A stretch of DNA of 32,962 nucleotides from Azoarcus sp. (GCA_020725025.1 DYFV01000061.1:1-32962); one strand, 5' to 3'. Shown: positions 25,523 through 32,962, counted from the first letter of the stretch. Translations and numbers: made by a program. The notes: generated by a model not told the origin, from the letters alone.

Positions 25523-26034
25523 ATTCGCTGCAATGCATCGTGCGCGGGGGCCTCGTGGCCCTTGCGTGCTTTTCGGCCCCCCTTCATGCGGGCCTGTTTT
25601 CCGATCCCCCTTCAGACTGGAAGGAAGGCGGGCACGCCATGCCACCTCCGCCGCGCGAGGAGGCCCTGCACGGTTTCTTCGCCAGCAGTGCCTCGCCCAA
25701 TCGGCACTTCGTCGACACCGACAGCCTCAGCGTGGGTGACGACGGCGTCGTGCGCTATGTGCTCGTGGTGCGTACGCCGGGCGGTGCAGAGAACGTCACC
25801 TTCGAAGGCATCCGCTGCGCGGCCGGCGCCTGGCGCCTCTACGCCACGGGCCGGTCCAACGGCGAATGGGCGCCGGCGCGCCGCGACGACTGGCGGCCGA
25901 TCTCCGACAATTCCTACGACCGGGCGCGCGCCGCACTGGCCTACGATCACTTCTGCGATGGCCCGGTGTCCCCGCGCAACCGCGCCGAAGCCCTGCGCGG
26001 CCTTCGGCAGGGCGATCGCAAGGTGTTGCCCTGA
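25501..26034 (+). CDS. CNP1-like family exported protein
   Basis: A 177-residue protein with a signal peptide (about residues 11-30, RGGLVALACFSAPLHA) and a mature domain resembling the CNP1-like (cryptic neisserial protein) family. Family-like segments are FVDTDSLSVGDDGVVRYVLV and CAAGAWRLYATGRSNGEWAP, with two Cys (EGIRCA and DHFCDG) that could form a disulfide. Function is unknown; the location is periplasm or envelope. The GTG at 25501 overlaps DUF3501 by 22 bp; a TTG at 25519 overlapping the DUF3501 stop (TTGA) with GGAG upstream is an equally possible start. Coq7 begins 18 bp downstream. Confidence 0.78.
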   Translation: MWRLARLNSLQCIVRGGLVALACFSAPLHAGLFSDPPSDWKEGGHAMPPPPREEALHGFFASSASPNRHFVDTDSLSVGDDGVVRYVLVVRTPGGAENVTFEGIRCAAGAWRLYATGRSNGEWAPARRDDWRPISDNSYDRARAALAYDHFCDGPVSPRNRAEALRGLRQGDRKVLP

Positions 26035-26052
26035 CACGGGAGGAACGAAAGC

Positions 26053-26673
26053 ATGCTCGATCGCGTGATCGTCGAATTCGACAAGGCCCTGCGCACCGTC
26101 TTCGCACCGGCCGCCACGGTACGCCCCGTCCCGGGTGACGAATTGCCCGACATGCCCATGTCGGACGAGGAGCGGCGCCATACCGCGGCCCTGATGCGGG
26201 TCAATCACTGCGGCGAGATCTGCGCCCAGGCGCTCTACCAGGGGCAGGCGCTGATGTCGCGCGACGCCGCCGTGCGCGACGAGCTGCGCCAGGCCTCCCG
26301 CGAGGAGACCGAGCATCTGGCGTGGACCGAGCAGCGCATCGAGGAGCTGGGGGGCCGCAAGAGCCTGCTCAATCCGGTGTGGTACGGTGGCGCGTTCACC
26401 ATCGGGATCGTCGCGGGGGCGTTCGGCGATCGTTGGAACCTGGGTTTTCTCGCGGAAACGGAGCGCCAGGTGGAGGCTCATCTGACGCGTCACCTCGAGC
26501 AGGTGCCCGGCGAGGACGTCAAGTCGCGCGAGATTCTCGCGCAGATGCGGGAAGACGAGGCGGGACATGCCGCCACGGCTGCGGCTCTGGGAGCGTACGA
26601 TCTGCCCGCGCCGGTGCGCGCGGCGATGAAGCTCGCCTCGCGCGTGATGACCACGACCGCCTACCGCGTGTAG
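26053..26673 (+). CDS. coq7: 3-demethoxyubiquinol 3-hydroxylase Coq7
   Basis: A 206-residue di-iron monooxygenase that performs the C6 hydroxylation (2-octaprenyl-3-methyl-6-methoxy-benzoquinol step) of ubiquinone synthesis, replacing the flavoprotein UbiF. Ligands fit the family: Glu55 ([12 protein letters not shown]), Glu85 and His88 (EETEH), Glu137 or Glu141, Glu169 and His172 (EDEAGH). The central segment [18 protein letters not shown] is typical of bacterial Coq7 and probably contacts the membrane. GGGAGG precedes the ATG. It lies behind the CNP1 gene and faces the convergent osmC-like gene. The reaction needs oxygen, so the organism respires aerobically with ubiquinone. Confidence 0.95.
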   Translation: MLDRVIVEFDKALRTVFAPAATVRPVPGDELPDMPMSDEERRHTAALMRVNHCGEICAQALYQGQALMSRDAAVRDELRQASREETEHLAWTEQRIEELGGRKSLLNPVWYGGAFTIGIVAGAFGDRWNLGFLAETERQVEAHLTRHLEQVPGEDVKSREILAQMREDEAGHAATAAALGAYDLPAPVRAAMKLASRVMTTTAYRV

Positions 26674-26695
26674 GCGCGCCGGGTCCGGCCCGGCG

Positions 26696-26716
26696 GCTGG
26701 CCGCAAGGAGGCCGGC
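26696..26716. terminator. Hairpin between convergent coq7 and osmC-like gene
   Basis: GCTGGCC and GGCCGGC pair (one G-T) around a 7-nt loop. The site lies between two converging genes only 48 bp apart. No T-run. Confidence 0.35.
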
Positions 26717-26721
26717 GGCGG

Positions 26722-27141
26722 TCAGTCTTCTTCGACGATCTCCCAGTCGTGGGTGATCTCGGCGGTCTTGGCGAGCATGATGGAGGCGGAGCAGTACTTC
26801 TCGGCCGACAGGTGTACCGCGCGGGCGACCGCCTCGGGCTTCAGGCCCTTGCCGCGGATCACATAGCGGAAGGCGATGCGGGTGAACACCTTGGGGTCGA
26901 TGTCGGCGCGCTCGGCCGACAGCTTCACTTCACAGCCGCGCACGTCCTGACGACCGCGCTTCAGGATGAGCACGACGTCGAAGGCGGTGCATCCGCCGGC
27001 ACTCGCCAGCATGAGTTCCATCGGGCGCGGAGCGAGATTGCGGCCGCCCGCTTCGGGCGCCCCGTCCATCGCCACGAGGTGACCCGTACCGGTCTCGGCG
27101 AGGAAGCTCATTCCGTCGACCCACTTGACTGTGCACTCCAT
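26722..27141 (-). CDS. OsmC/Ohr family thiol peroxidase
   Basis: A 139-residue protein with the two redox cysteines of the family: Cys51 in LASAGGCTAFDVVLIL (peroxidatic) and Cys117 in SAEKYCSASIML (resolving). OsmC/Ohr proteins reduce organic hydroperoxides using lipoyl or other dithiol donors. The opening (MECTVKWVDGMSFLAETGTG) and the length suit the OsmC/YhfA-like branch better than Ohr; the physiological substrate is not certain. GGAGG at 27147-27151, 5 nt from the ATG at 27141, decides the start over a longer frame beginning at 27354. It faces coq7 and diverges from the rplM region. Confidence 0.9.
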   Translation of the reverse strand: MECTVKWVDGMSFLAETGTGHLVAMDGAPEAGGRNLAPRPMELMLASAGGCTAFDVVLILKRGRQDVRGCEVKLSAERADIDPKVFTRIAFRYVIRGKGLKPEAVARAVHLSAEKYCSASIMLAKTAEITHDWEIVEED

Positions 27142-27324
27142 CCTTACCTCCATGCGCGGCGCAGCGTGCGCCTGCCTCGTTGTTCGGCGCCGCATTCTAG
27201 CGGATGTTCGGCGGCGGGGCGGCCCGGGTGGTCGAGCGATTTCAGGCGATTGGCATGATGCAGTGCACCACGAACCGGCGCGTAAACCGAATGGCATTTC
27301 TGAACGAAAGCTTAACGATGTCGC

Positions 27325-27338
27325 TTGACCTATATCAA
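27325..27338. promoter_or_regulatory. FNR/ANR-type binding site
   Basis: TTGAC-CTAT-ATCAA matches the FNR consensus TTGAT-N4-ATCAA at 9 of 10 positions. It is centred at 27331.5 in a conspicuously AT-rich stretch. As a class II activator site (-41.5) it would place a start near 27373, with a weak -10 (TATTGA, 27360-27365). Alternatively TTGACC is a -35 for TATTCA (17-bp spacer), in which case FNR would repress. The divergent osmC-like gene begins 190 bp away and could also respond. Confidence 0.6.
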
Positions 27339-27372
27339 TGTGATGCATATTCAAAGGGTTATTGAGAAATAA

Positions 27373-27556
27373 AGAATCCTGATGGATGAATCAGAATATT
27401 TATACCGCGTCGCACAAAAACTGCTTGCCCGGGGGCGGGGCTTTCTGGATAATGGATCCCAGTCGGATCGAAAACGCTGTGCGATCCAAAGGTGTCTCCT
27501 CCACCCTCCTCCTTTGGTGTGGATTTAACGCAGTCCTGTGGGACTGCGTTTTTTTT
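27373..27556 (+). ncRNA. Candidate small RNA of about 185 nt with anti-Shine-Dalgarno loop
   Basis: A region without a credible gene runs from an FNR-type box to a textbook intrinsic terminator and lies upstream of the separate rplM promoter. Visible stems: CTGAT/ATCAG around 27379-27395; GGATCG (27465-27470) with CGATCC (27482-27487); CCAAAGG (27486-27492) with CCTTTGG (27511-27517). The last closes an 18-nt pyrimidine loop holding CTCCTCC (27496-27502), and a CCCTCCTCC copy (27504-27512) runs from this loop into the stem. Both copies are complementary to Shine-Dalgarno GGAGG. A terminator hairpin with eight T follows. The second and third stems share two bases and may compete. I recognise no known RNA family (not 6S, tmRNA, RNase P or SRP). 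The 5' end is predicted, not observed. An alternative is a cis leader or attenuator of rplM. Confidence 0.6.
27527..27556 (+). terminator. Strong intrinsic terminator of the candidate small RNA
   Basis: AACGCAGTCC and GGACTGCGTT form a perfect 10-bp stem with a TGTG loop, running into T8. This is the only terminator in the window with a full T-run. It is not preceded by any plus-strand protein gene. Confidence 0.93.
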
Positions 27557-27585
27557 GGTCTCTTGTGCCCGCCGTCGACGTTCGA

Positions 27586-27615
27586 TTGACATGCCGGGCC
27601 GTTTACACTTACCAT
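27586..27615 (+). promoter_or_regulatory. Sigma-70 promoter of rplM-rpsI
   Basis: A consensus -35 TTGACA (27586-27591), an 18-bp spacer and -10 TACCAT (27610-27615, 4 of 6). It lies downstream of the strong terminator, with a leader of about 50 nt to the rplM ATG. Confidence 0.6.
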
Positions 27616-27672
27616 CACGAGCTTTCCGTTTATTGGCCTTCGCCCCAGGGCCGGACCAGATCGAGGATTCGA

Positions 27673-28101
27673 ATGAAAACGTTTTCTGCCAAGCCGCATG
27701 AAGTCAAGCGCGACTGGTTTGTTGTCGACGCGTCGGACAAGGTGCTTGGCCGGCTCGCCGCCGAGGTGGCCCGCCGTCTGCGCGGCAAGCACAAGGCCAT
27801 CTACACTCCGCACGTCGATACCGGCGACTACATCGTGGTGGTGAATGTCGACAAGCTGCGCGTGACCGGCAACAAGGCCCTGGACAAGAAGTACTACCGT
27901 CACACCGGCTATCCGGGCGGCATCTACGAAACCAACTTCACCAAGCTGCAGCAGCGTTTCCCGGAGCGCGTGCTGGAAAAGGCGGTGAAGGGCATGCTGC
28001 CGAAGGGGCCGCTGGGGTACGCCATGCTCAAGAAGCTGAAGTGCTACGCGGGTGCCGAGCATCCGCATGCCGCTCAGCAGCCCCAAGTTCTCGAGATCTG
28101 A
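27673..28101 (+). CDS. rplM: 50S ribosomal protein L13
   Basis: A 142-residue protein, identical in length to E. coli L13. L13 is an early-assembly protein of the large subunit. Typical segments are [48 protein letters not shown] and [24 protein letters not shown] before the ATG supports this start; an in-frame upstream extension crosses the terminator and promoter and is rejected. It is followed after 13 bp by rpsI, the near-universal bacterial pair. Confidence 0.98.
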   Translation: MKTFSAKPHEVKRDWFVVDASDKVLGRLAAEVARRLRGKHKAIYTPHVDTGDYIVVVNVDKLRVTGNKALDKKYYRHTGYPGGIYETNFTKLQQRFPERVLEKAVKGMLPKGPLGYAMLKKLKCYAGAEHPHAAQQPQVLEI

Positions 28102-28114
28102 CAGGAGCCCATCG

Positions 28115-28507
28115 ATGGCTGTGAGTTACAACTACGGCACCGGTCGTCGCAAGACGGCGGTCGCGCGCGTCTTCATCAAGCCGGGTTCCGGCAACATCGT
28201 CGTCAACGGCAAGCCGGTTGACGAGTTCTTCTCCCGCGAGACCGGCCGCATGATCGTGCGCCAGCCGCTGGTGCTGACCGAGAACGAAGGTCGCTTCGAC
28301 ATCATGGTGAACGTCACCGGCGGTGGCGAGTCGGGTCAGGCCGGCGCCGTGCGTCACGGCATCACCCGCGCCCTCATCGAGTACGACGCCGAGCTCAAGG
28401 GCACCCTGCGCAAGGCCGGCTTCGTCACCCGCGACGCCCGCGAGGTCGAGCGGAAGAAGGTCGGTTTCCGCAAGGCGCGTCGCCGCAAGCAGTTCTCCAA
28501 GCGCTGA
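28115..28507 (+). CDS. rpsI: 30S ribosomal protein S9
   Basis: A 130-residue protein, the same length as E. coli S9. It opens with [20 protein letters not shown] and ends with the conserved basic tail ([11 protein letters not shown]) that reaches the P-site tRNA anticodon. AGGAG upstream fixes the ATG at 28115. It is cotranscribed with rplM, and transcription probably ends at the hairpins at 28507-28561. Confidence 0.98.
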   Translation: MAVSYNYGTGRRKTAVARVFIKPGSGNIVVNGKPVDEFFSRETGRMIVRQPLVLTENEGRFDIMVNVTGGGESGQAGAVRHGITRALIEYDAELKGTLRKAGFVTRDAREVERKKVGFRKARRRKQFSKR

Positions 28508-28525
28508 TACACGCTCTTCGTGTAT
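28507..28525 (+). repeat. Hairpin abutting the rpsI stop
   Basis: ATACACG and CGTGTAT form a perfect 7-bp stem with a 5-nt loop; the arm begins at the last base of the stop codon. It is the first of two tandem hairpins and may protect the mRNA 3' end. Confidence 0.5.
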
Positions 28526-28531
28526 GGTGCG

Positions 28532-28561
28532 AAGCCGCCTCTCGGGGCGGCTTTTGTCTTT
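28532..28561 (+). terminator. Intrinsic terminator of rplM-rpsI
   Basis: AAGCCGCC and GGCGGCTT pair perfectly around a 6-nt loop, followed by TTGTCTTT. It lies between rpsI and argC and supports separate transcription of argC. Confidence 0.8.
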
Positions 28562-28635
28562 CTGGGCGCGGCCTCCTGCGCCCGGTGGTGCGATAATCGA
28601 CGGGCGCCGTCAGGCTTGCCCGATGAGGAGAGAGC

Positions 28636-29664
28636 ATGATCAAGATTGGTGTCGTTGGTGGTACGGGCTACACGGGGGTGGAGCTGCTGAGACTGCTCGC
28701 CCGTCATCCTGAGGCGCAGCTGACCGCGATCACGTCGCGCGGCGAAGCGGGCATGCCGGTGGCGGACATGTTCCCGAGCCTGCGCGGGCGGGTGGATCTG
28801 CGCTTCGTCACGCCGGCCGATGCCGAGCTCGAGCGCTGCGACGTCGTGTTCTTCGCCACCCCGAACGGCATCGCCATGCAGCAGGCCCAGGCGCTCGTCG
28901 CCGCCGGCGTGCGTGTGATCGATTTCGCGGCGGACTTCCGTATTCGCGACCTGACCGAGTGGCAGAAGTGGTACGGCATGGAGCATGCCGCGCCGGAACT
29001 CGTGGCCGAAGCCGTCTACGGGCTGCCCGAGCGCAACCGCGAGCAGATCCGCAATGCCCGCGTGCTCGCCAACCCCGGCTGCTATCCCACCGCCGTGCAA
29101 CTGGGCTTGCTGCCGCTGATCGAGGCGGGTGTGGTCGATCTCTCGCACCTGGTCGCGGACGCCAAGTCCGGCGTCTCCGGCGCGGGGCGCAAGGCCGAGG
29201 TGCACACGCTCTTCTCCGAGGCGGCCGACAGCTTCAAGGCCTACGGCGCGTCGGGCCACCGCCATCTTCCGGAAATCCGCCAGGGATTGGTCCAGGCGGC
29301 CGGCGGCGAGGTGGGACTCACCTTCGTGCCGCATCTCGTGCCCATGATCCGCGGCATTCATGCCACGCTTTACGCACGGCTTCTGAAGGACGTGGACGTC
29401 CAGGCGCTCTTCGAGGACCGCTATCGGGGCGAGCCCTTCGTCGACGTGCTGCCCGCCGGGAGTCATCCCGAGACCCGGTCCGTGCGCGCCAGCAACCTCT
29501 GCCGCATTGCCGTGCATCGGCCGCAGGGCGGTGACGTGGTGGTGGTGCTGTCCGTCATCGACAACCTGATGAAGGGCGCGGCGGGGCAGGCGGTCCAGAA
29601 CATGAACATCATGTTCGGGCTGGACGAGATGCTCGGTCTCGACCTCGTGCCCGTCAGCCCCTAG
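28636..29664 (+). CDS. argC: N-acetyl-gamma-glutamyl-phosphate reductase
   Basis: A 342-residue enzyme for the third step of arginine synthesis: NADPH reduction of N-acetylglutamyl-5-phosphate to the semialdehyde in the cytoplasm. The nucleotide-binding loop GGTGYTG is at the N-terminus, and catalytic Cys149 lies in ANPGCYPTA. The acid/base His is probably in [11 protein letters not shown], with [13 protein letters not shown] downstream. The length suits the long (type 1) ArgC. GAGGAGAG before the ATG is a strong ribosome-binding site. A GATAAT -10-like element (28592-28597) lies upstream but lacks a good -35. Other arg genes are not in the window. Confidence 0.97.
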   Translation: MIKIGVVGGTGYTGVELLRLLARHPEAQLTAITSRGEAGMPVADMFPSLRGRVDLRFVTPADAELERCDVVFFATPNGIAMQQAQALVAAGVRVIDFAADFRIRDLTEWQKWYGMEHAAPELVAEAVYGLPERNREQIRNARVLANPGCYPTAVQLGLLPLIEAGVVDLSHLVADAKSGVSGAGRKAEVHTLFSEAADSFKAYGASGHRHLPEIRQGLVQAAGGEVGLTFVPHLVPMIRGIHATLYARLLKDVDVQALFEDRYRGEPFVDVLPAGSHPETRSVRASNLCRIAVHRPQGGDVVVVLSVIDNLMKGAAGQAVQNMNIMFGLDEMLGLDLVPVSP

Positions 29665-29721
29665 GACGCATTGCGCCCCCTCAGCCTCCTGGGAACTCTC
29701 GATGCTTCGCCGAATCCGACT

Positions 29722-29751
29722 TTGACGATTGCCGTCCGGTTGACGCATCAT
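29722..29751 (+). promoter_or_regulatory. Candidate sigma-70 promoter of erpA
   Basis: TTGACG, an 18-bp spacer and CATCAT (4 of 6). It lies about 30 bp before the erpA ATG in the argC-erpA gap. Confidence 0.35.
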
Positions 29752-29779
29752 GCGTTTCCAGCCCCTTACAGGAGAGAAC

Positions 29780-30130
29780 ATGAACACCGAAGTCGAAACC
29801 CCCGAAGTGCTCGTCTTTACCGACAGCGCGGCCAACAAGGTCCGCGAGCTCATCGAGGAAGAGGGCAATCCGGATCTCAAGCTCCGTGTATTCGTCACCG
29901 GCGGCGGATGCTCCGGCTTCCAGTACGGCTTCACCTTCGATGAGGAGGTGAACGAGGACGATACGTCGATGGAGAAGAACGGCGTGACCCTGCTCATCGA
30001 CCCGATGAGCTACCAGTACCTGCTCGGCGCCGAGATCGACTACACCGAAGGGCTCGAGGGCTCGCAGTTCGTGATCCGCAACCCGAACGCGACCAGCACC
30101 TGCGGCTGCGGATCGTCCTTCTCGGTCTGA
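29780..30130 (+). CDS. erpA: Iron-sulfur cluster insertion protein ErpA
   Basis: A 116-residue A-type carrier that hands 4Fe-4S clusters to apo-enzymes such as IspG/IspH and respiratory proteins. The three cluster cysteines are Cys44 ([11 protein letters not shown]), Cys108 and Cys110 (STCGCGSSF). [20 protein letters not shown] is typical. Length and the acidic segment [14 protein letters not shown] match betaproteobacterial ErpA rather than IscA. AGGAGAG precedes the ATG at 29780; an ATG 30 bp upstream has no such site. A bidirectional terminator follows. Confidence 0.96.
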   Translation: MNTEVETPEVLVFTDSAANKVRELIEEEGNPDLKLRVFVTGGGCSGFQYGFTFDEEVNEDDTSMEKNGVTLLIDPMSYQYLLGAEIDYTEGLEGSQFVIRNPNATSTCGCGSSFSV

Positions 30131-30148
30131 TCGCAAAGGGGCAGGGAG

Positions 30149-30184
30149 ACGAAGAAAGGGGCGCCTCGGCGCCCCTTTCTTCGT
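30149..30184. terminator. Bidirectional terminator between erpA and the M23 peptidase gene
   Basis: Two perfect 16-bp arms (30149-30164 and 30169-30184) close a CTCG loop. The arms carry an A-rich base on one side and a T-rich base on the other, so the element suits both converging transcripts. Confidence 0.85.
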
Positions 30185-30204
30185 GACCACACGCCGGCAG
30201 CAGC

Positions 30205-31530
30205 TTACTCGGCGCTGGCGACCTGCACGTGATTGAGCAGCGCGAGCCGCTCGAGCATGGGGCCGGTCTGCGCCCTGAAGGCGGACAGCGCCTTGCCTTC
30301 CAGCGGTTTCACTGTCGGCAGGGCGATCCGCATGGGGTCGTGGGCGACGTTGTTCACCCGGATCTCGTAATGCAGGTGCGGGCCGGTCGCCCAGCCGGTC
30401 ATGCCGACGTAGCCGATCAGATCGCCCTGGCGCACGCGGGCTCCTTTGCGCAGGCCGCCGGCGAAGCCGTTCAGGTGCGCATAGGCGCTGGAGTAGCGGT
30501 CGCGGTGTTGCAGGATCACGATCTTGCCGTAGCCGCTCTGCGTGCCGACGAAGCTGACCGTTCCATCCGAGGCCGCCTTCACTGGCGTGCCTCTGGGCGC
30601 GGCGAAATCGACGCCGTTGTGGCTGCGCCACTTGCGGTGGATCGGATGCAGGCGGCGCCCGAAGCTCGACGAAATGCGCGTGAACTCCAGGGGGTATCGC
30701 AGGAAGGCCTGGTTCAGGCCGCGCCCGTCCGGGGTGTAATACGCTTCCGAGCCGTCGCTGTCCCGATGGAGCACCACCGTATGGCTCTTCCCGCGGTTGA
30801 CGAACTCCGCGGCCAGGATGCGACCGGTACGCACCGGGATGCCCTGGTCGTAAACCGTCTCGTAGACCACGCTGAAGCGGTCGCCCTGGCGCAGATCGGA
30901 GGTGAAGTCGAGCTGCGTACCGAAGATCTCGGCGAGCTTGGTCGCGACGCTGTCGGGGACTCCGGCCTCGTCGGTCGCGCCGAACAGCGAGTGGCGGATC
31001 GTTCCCGACCGCATGTCCACGAGGACCTGAGTCGGCGACGCCACCTCTTCGCGTGCCCGTATGCCCTGCTCGGTACGCTCGATGGTGTAGCGGGCGTCGC
31101 TTCGTGACACCGGCAGGCTCAGCGAGACCAGACGGCCCCCCGGCTCGATCAGCGCAACGAGCGAGCGGCCGGCCCGAAGCTGCCGCAGCACCTTGCGTGC
31201 TTCGGCGTCCTCGTTGAGAAATGCGAGCGCCTCGTCATCCTTGATTCCCACGCGCCGGAAGATGGAATGAATCGTGTCGCCCGGCTGCACCCGCTCGTCG
31301 AAGACGTAGGGGAGGGAGGATTCGTTCAGTCGCTCGGGCGAGAGGGGACCCAGAGTCTCCACGACCGACTCGACCGGATGCGGTGGGCCGGAGGTGCCCG
31401 GTGCCACGGCGGTGGCGGCGACGACGCCGCCGAGGGATGTGGCCAGGAGCGCCCCGAGGAGCCAGATCCGCCTGCGTCGCGGGAGATCCCGGGGGAGTTC
31501 GGCTAGAATCCGTTTTTCTCGTGCCTGCAT
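30205..31530 (-). CDS. M23 family peptidoglycan endopeptidase with LysM-like (OapA-type) domain
   Basis: A 441-residue envelope enzyme, predicted to cleave murein cross-links. It has a basic N-terminus and one membrane helix or uncleaved signal (about 20-42, IWLLGALLATSLGGVVAATA). An OapA/LysM-like region follows near 75-125 (RVQPGDTIHSIFRRVGI), then a long linker domain. The M23 domain at about 285-410 has zinc ligands His304 and Asp308 (HNGVDFAAP) and His387 in HLHYEI (His385-His387). With all metal ligands present it should be active rather than a regulator like EnvC. ATG 31530 is preferred to a TTG 39 bp upstream. It diverges from tyrS with 74 bp between them. Confidence 0.92.
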   Translation of the reverse strand: MQAREKRILAELPRDLPRRRRIWLLGALLATSLGGVVAATAVAPGTSGPPHPVESVVETLGPLSPERLNESSLPYVFDERVQPGDTIHSIFRRVGIKDDEALAFLNEDAEARKVLRQLRAGRSLVALIEPGGRLVSLSLPVSRSDARYTIERTEQGIRAREEVASPTQVLVDMRSGTIRHSLFGATDEAGVPDSVATKLAEIFGTQLDFTSDLRQGDRFSVVYETVYDQGIPVRTGRILAAEFVNRGKSHTVVLHRDSDGSEAYYTPDGRGLNQAFLRYPLEFTRISSSFGRRLHPIHRKWRSHNGVDFAAPRGTPVKAASDGTVSFVGTQSGYGKIVILQHRDRYSSAYAHLNGFAGGLRKGARVRQGDLIGYVGMTGWATGPHLHYEIRVNNVAHDPMRIALPTVKPLEGKALSAFRAQTGPMLERLALLNHVQVASAE

Positions 31531-31604
31531 GGGGAATATTTCGGCAAAAAACTCCCGCGAGTTTACCAAAGTTCTTCATGGCCCCGTAACAAATGGAGAG
31601 ATGC

Positions 31605-32804
31605 ATGACTGACGTACAGGCTGCGCTCGAGCTCATCAAGCGCGGCGCGGACGAATTGCTGATCGAGTCGGAGCTGGTGGAGCGCCTGCGCGCCGGCCGG
31701 CCGCTGCGAGTGAAGGCCGGGTTCGACCCCACCGCCCCCGATCTGCATCTGGGGCATACCGTCCTGATCAACAAGCTCCGCCACTTCCAGGAGCTCGGTC
31801 ACCAGGTGCTCTTCCTGATCGGGGACTTCACCGGGATGATCGGCGATCCGTCCGGCAAGAACGCCACCCGGCCACCGCTGTCGCGCGAACAGATCCTCGA
31901 GAACGCCCGCACGTACCAGGAGCAGGTCTTCAAGATCCTCGACCCGGAGAAAACCGAGATCTGCTTCAACTCCGCCTGGATGGAGGAGCTCGGATCGGCC
32001 GGGATGATCCGCCTCGCGTCGCGCCACACGGTGGCGCGGATGCTGGAGCGCGATGATTTTGCGAAGCGCTACGCAGGCGGGCAGCCCATCGCCATCCACG
32101 AGTTCCTCTATCCCTTGTGCCAGGGCTACGACTCGGTGGCGATGCGCTCGGACGTCGAGCTCGGCGGAACGGACCAGAAGTTCAATCTGCTCGTGGGCCG
32201 CGAGCTGCAGAAGCAATACGGCCAGTCCCCGCAGTGCGTGTTGATGATGCCGCTGCTGGAAGGTCTGGATGGCGTGAACAAGATGTCGAAGTCCCTCGGC
32301 AACTACATCGGTATCGCCGAGCCGCCGCGCGAGATCTTCGGCAAGACGATGTCGATCTCCGATGACCTGATGTGGCGCTATTACGAGCTCCTGTCCTTCC
32401 GCTCGGCCGCCGAGATCGCGCGCTTGCGCGTCGAGGTGGAGGAGGGGCACAACCCGCGTGACGTCAAGGTCGCCCTGGCAATGGAGCTGGTGGCCCGTTT
32501 TCATGGGCAGCGCGCGGCCGAAGATGCGCTCGCAGAGTTCGAGGCGCGCTTCCAGCGCGGCGCCCTGCCCGACGACATGCCCGAGGTCAGGGTTGCGGTC
32601 GGTGCCGCGGGTCTGCCCGTCTTCCAGGTGATCAAGCAGGCGGGCCTGACCGGCACCACGTCGGAGGCGATGCGTATGATCGAGCAGGGAGCGGTGCGCC
32701 TCAACGGGGAGCGCGTGGAAGACAAGGGGGCCCTGCTCTCGGCGGGCCAGACGGTCGTCCTGCAGGTCGGCAAGCGCAAGTTCGCCTCGGTGGTACTCGG
32801 CTGA
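31605..32804 (+). CDS. tyrS: Tyrosyl-tRNA synthetase
   Basis: A 399-residue class I synthetase. HIGH motif: HLGH (His48-His51) in [14 protein letters not shown] motif: Lys226-Ser230 in [16 protein letters not shown]-terminal S4-like RNA-binding domain (about 335-398) includes [17 protein letters not shown]. The sequence style ([24 protein letters not shown]) is that of the TyrZ-like branch common in beta- and gammaproteobacteria. GGAGA (31595-31599) is well spaced for ATG 31605; an ATG at 31593 is too early for it. The gene ends in a hairpin and is followed by a strong promoter. Confidence 0.97.
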   Translation: MTDVQAALELIKRGADELLIESELVERLRAGRPLRVKAGFDPTAPDLHLGHTVLINKLRHFQELGHQVLFLIGDFTGMIGDPSGKNATRPPLSREQILENARTYQEQVFKILDPEKTEICFNSAWMEELGSAGMIRLASRHTVARMLERDDFAKRYAGGQPIAIHEFLYPLCQGYDSVAMRSDVELGGTDQKFNLLVGRELQKQYGQSPQCVLMMPLLEGLDGVNKMSKSLGNYIGIAEPPREIFGKTMSISDDLMWRYYELLSFRSAAEIARLRVEVEEGHNPRDVKVALAMELVARFHGQRAAEDALAEFEARFQRGALPDDMPEVRVAVGAAGLPVFQVIKQAGLTGTTSEAMRMIEQGAVRLNGERVEDKGALLSAGQTVVLQVGKRKFASVVLG

Positions 32805-32813
32805 TGGTGCCTT

Positions 32814-32842
32814 GCGGACGCGTTTCGACGAATCGCGTCCGC
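32814..32842 (+). terminator. Hairpin after tyrS
   Basis: GCGGACGCG and CGCGTCCGC form a perfect 9-bp stem around an 11-nt loop, 10 bp after the tyrS stop. There is no T-run. It separates tyrS from the promoter that starts at 32848. Confidence 0.6.
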
Positions 32843-32847
32843 GGGTG

Positions 32848-32875
32848 TTGACACCCCTTCCGGGCTCTATATAAT
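32848..32875 (+). promoter_or_regulatory. Near-consensus sigma-70 promoter, probably of an rRNA operon
   Basis: TTGACA (32848-32853) and TATAAT (32870-32875), both perfect, with a 16-bp spacer and a GC-rich discriminator (TCGCCCCTC). Downstream to the window edge is a non-coding GC-rich leader with a possible long stem (GCCCC..TTCGC near 32878 pairing with GCGAAGGGGC near 32916). A promoter this strong with a GC-rich discriminator and no start codon nearby suggests stable RNA; an rRNA operon after tyrS fits what I know of related genomes. Confidence 0.85.
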
Positions 32876-32962
32876 TCGCCCCTCTTCGCGACGGCGCCGG
32901 TGAATCGGGGCGGTGGCGAAGGGGCAGAGAGGCGGCTCCCGCGGTGCAAAAAGAAGTTGGCG

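Noticed and set aside
21428..25645. 1405-residue open frame on the minus strand
   Set aside because: It runs antisense through rppH, the CBS protein, rubrerythrin, the Fe-S protein and DUF3501, all clear genes on the plus strand; composition is that of a shadow frame.
27250..27266. Possible sigma-54 element (TGGCAT...GTGCA)
   Set aside because: The GG to GC distance is 11 bp instead of the obligatory 10.
27386..27589. 67-residue open frame in the rplM upstream region
   Set aside because: It crosses the intrinsic terminator and its T-run, has no ribosome-binding site and no family features; the region reads better as an RNA gene.
27359..27592. 77-residue minus-strand open frame in the same region
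   Set aside because: Antisense to the candidate small RNA, no ribosome-binding site, no recognisable domain.
1..32962. CRISPR arrays, insertion sequences, prophage genes, tRNA genes
   Set aside because: I looked for spaced direct repeats, transposase-like proteins, phage proteins and cloverleaf-like sequences and saw none.

Overview
The window is about 33 kb of GC-rich (roughly 65-70 % by eye), densely coding chromosomal DNA. Gene content and order point to a free-living betaproteobacterium, most likely near Rhodocyclales/Nitrosomonadales: glnE next to yhdP-nit-tldD, a glrK-qseG-glrR operon, proS with a lytic transglycosylase, rppH, a CNP1-family gene, coq7, and rplM-rpsI-argC-erpA followed by an M23 peptidase, tyrS and a very strong promoter. 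This placement is inferred from gene families and order, not from a database search. I see no insertion sequence, prophage, CRISPR array, tRNA or rRNA gene inside the window.

Layout. 1-7.3 kb: the 5' part of glnE (minus strand) diverges from an envelope/proteolysis operon, yhdP-nit-tldD. 7.4-10.1 kb: a membrane-bound GGDEF-EAL protein with a PAS-like domain predicted in the periplasm, overlapping tail-to-tail with a small BON-domain protein. 10.3-14.6 kb: the envelope-stress two-component operon glrK-qseG-glrR (minus strand), divergent from a bactofilin gene. The bactofilin has a well-formed sigma-54 promoter and two upstream dyads resembling GlrR sites. 14.8-21.4 kb: a minus-strand run of a fused 2-oxoacid (indolepyruvate-type) ferredoxin oxidoreductase, a PilZ protein, a lytic transglycosylase and proS. 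21.5-26.7 kb: plus-strand rppH, a CBS-pair protein, then rubrerythrin, a GlpC-like Fe-S protein, a DUF3501 protein, a CNP1-family protein and coq7. 26.7-27.1 kb: an OsmC-family thiol peroxidase on the minus strand. 27.1-27.7 kb: an intergenic region holding an FNR-type box, a probable small RNA ending at a textbook intrinsic terminator, and the rplM promoter. 27.7-32.8 kb: rplM-rpsI, argC, erpA, a minus-strand M23 endopeptidase and tyrS. The last 115 bp hold a near-consensus sigma-70 promoter and a GC-rich leader that probably start an rRNA operon beyond the edge.

How the parts fit. Several loci concern the envelope (YhdP, GlrKR, bactofilin, lytic transglycosylase, M23 peptidase, BON protein). 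Others concern redox and oxygen change (rubrerythrin module, OsmC, fused oxidoreductase, ErpA, the FNR box). The two most interesting signals are regulatory: (1) an apparent FNR-linked small RNA upstream of rplM whose loop carries tandem anti-Shine-Dalgarno CUCCUCC motifs, and (2) a sigma-54/GlrR-type control region for a bactofilin next to glrKR.
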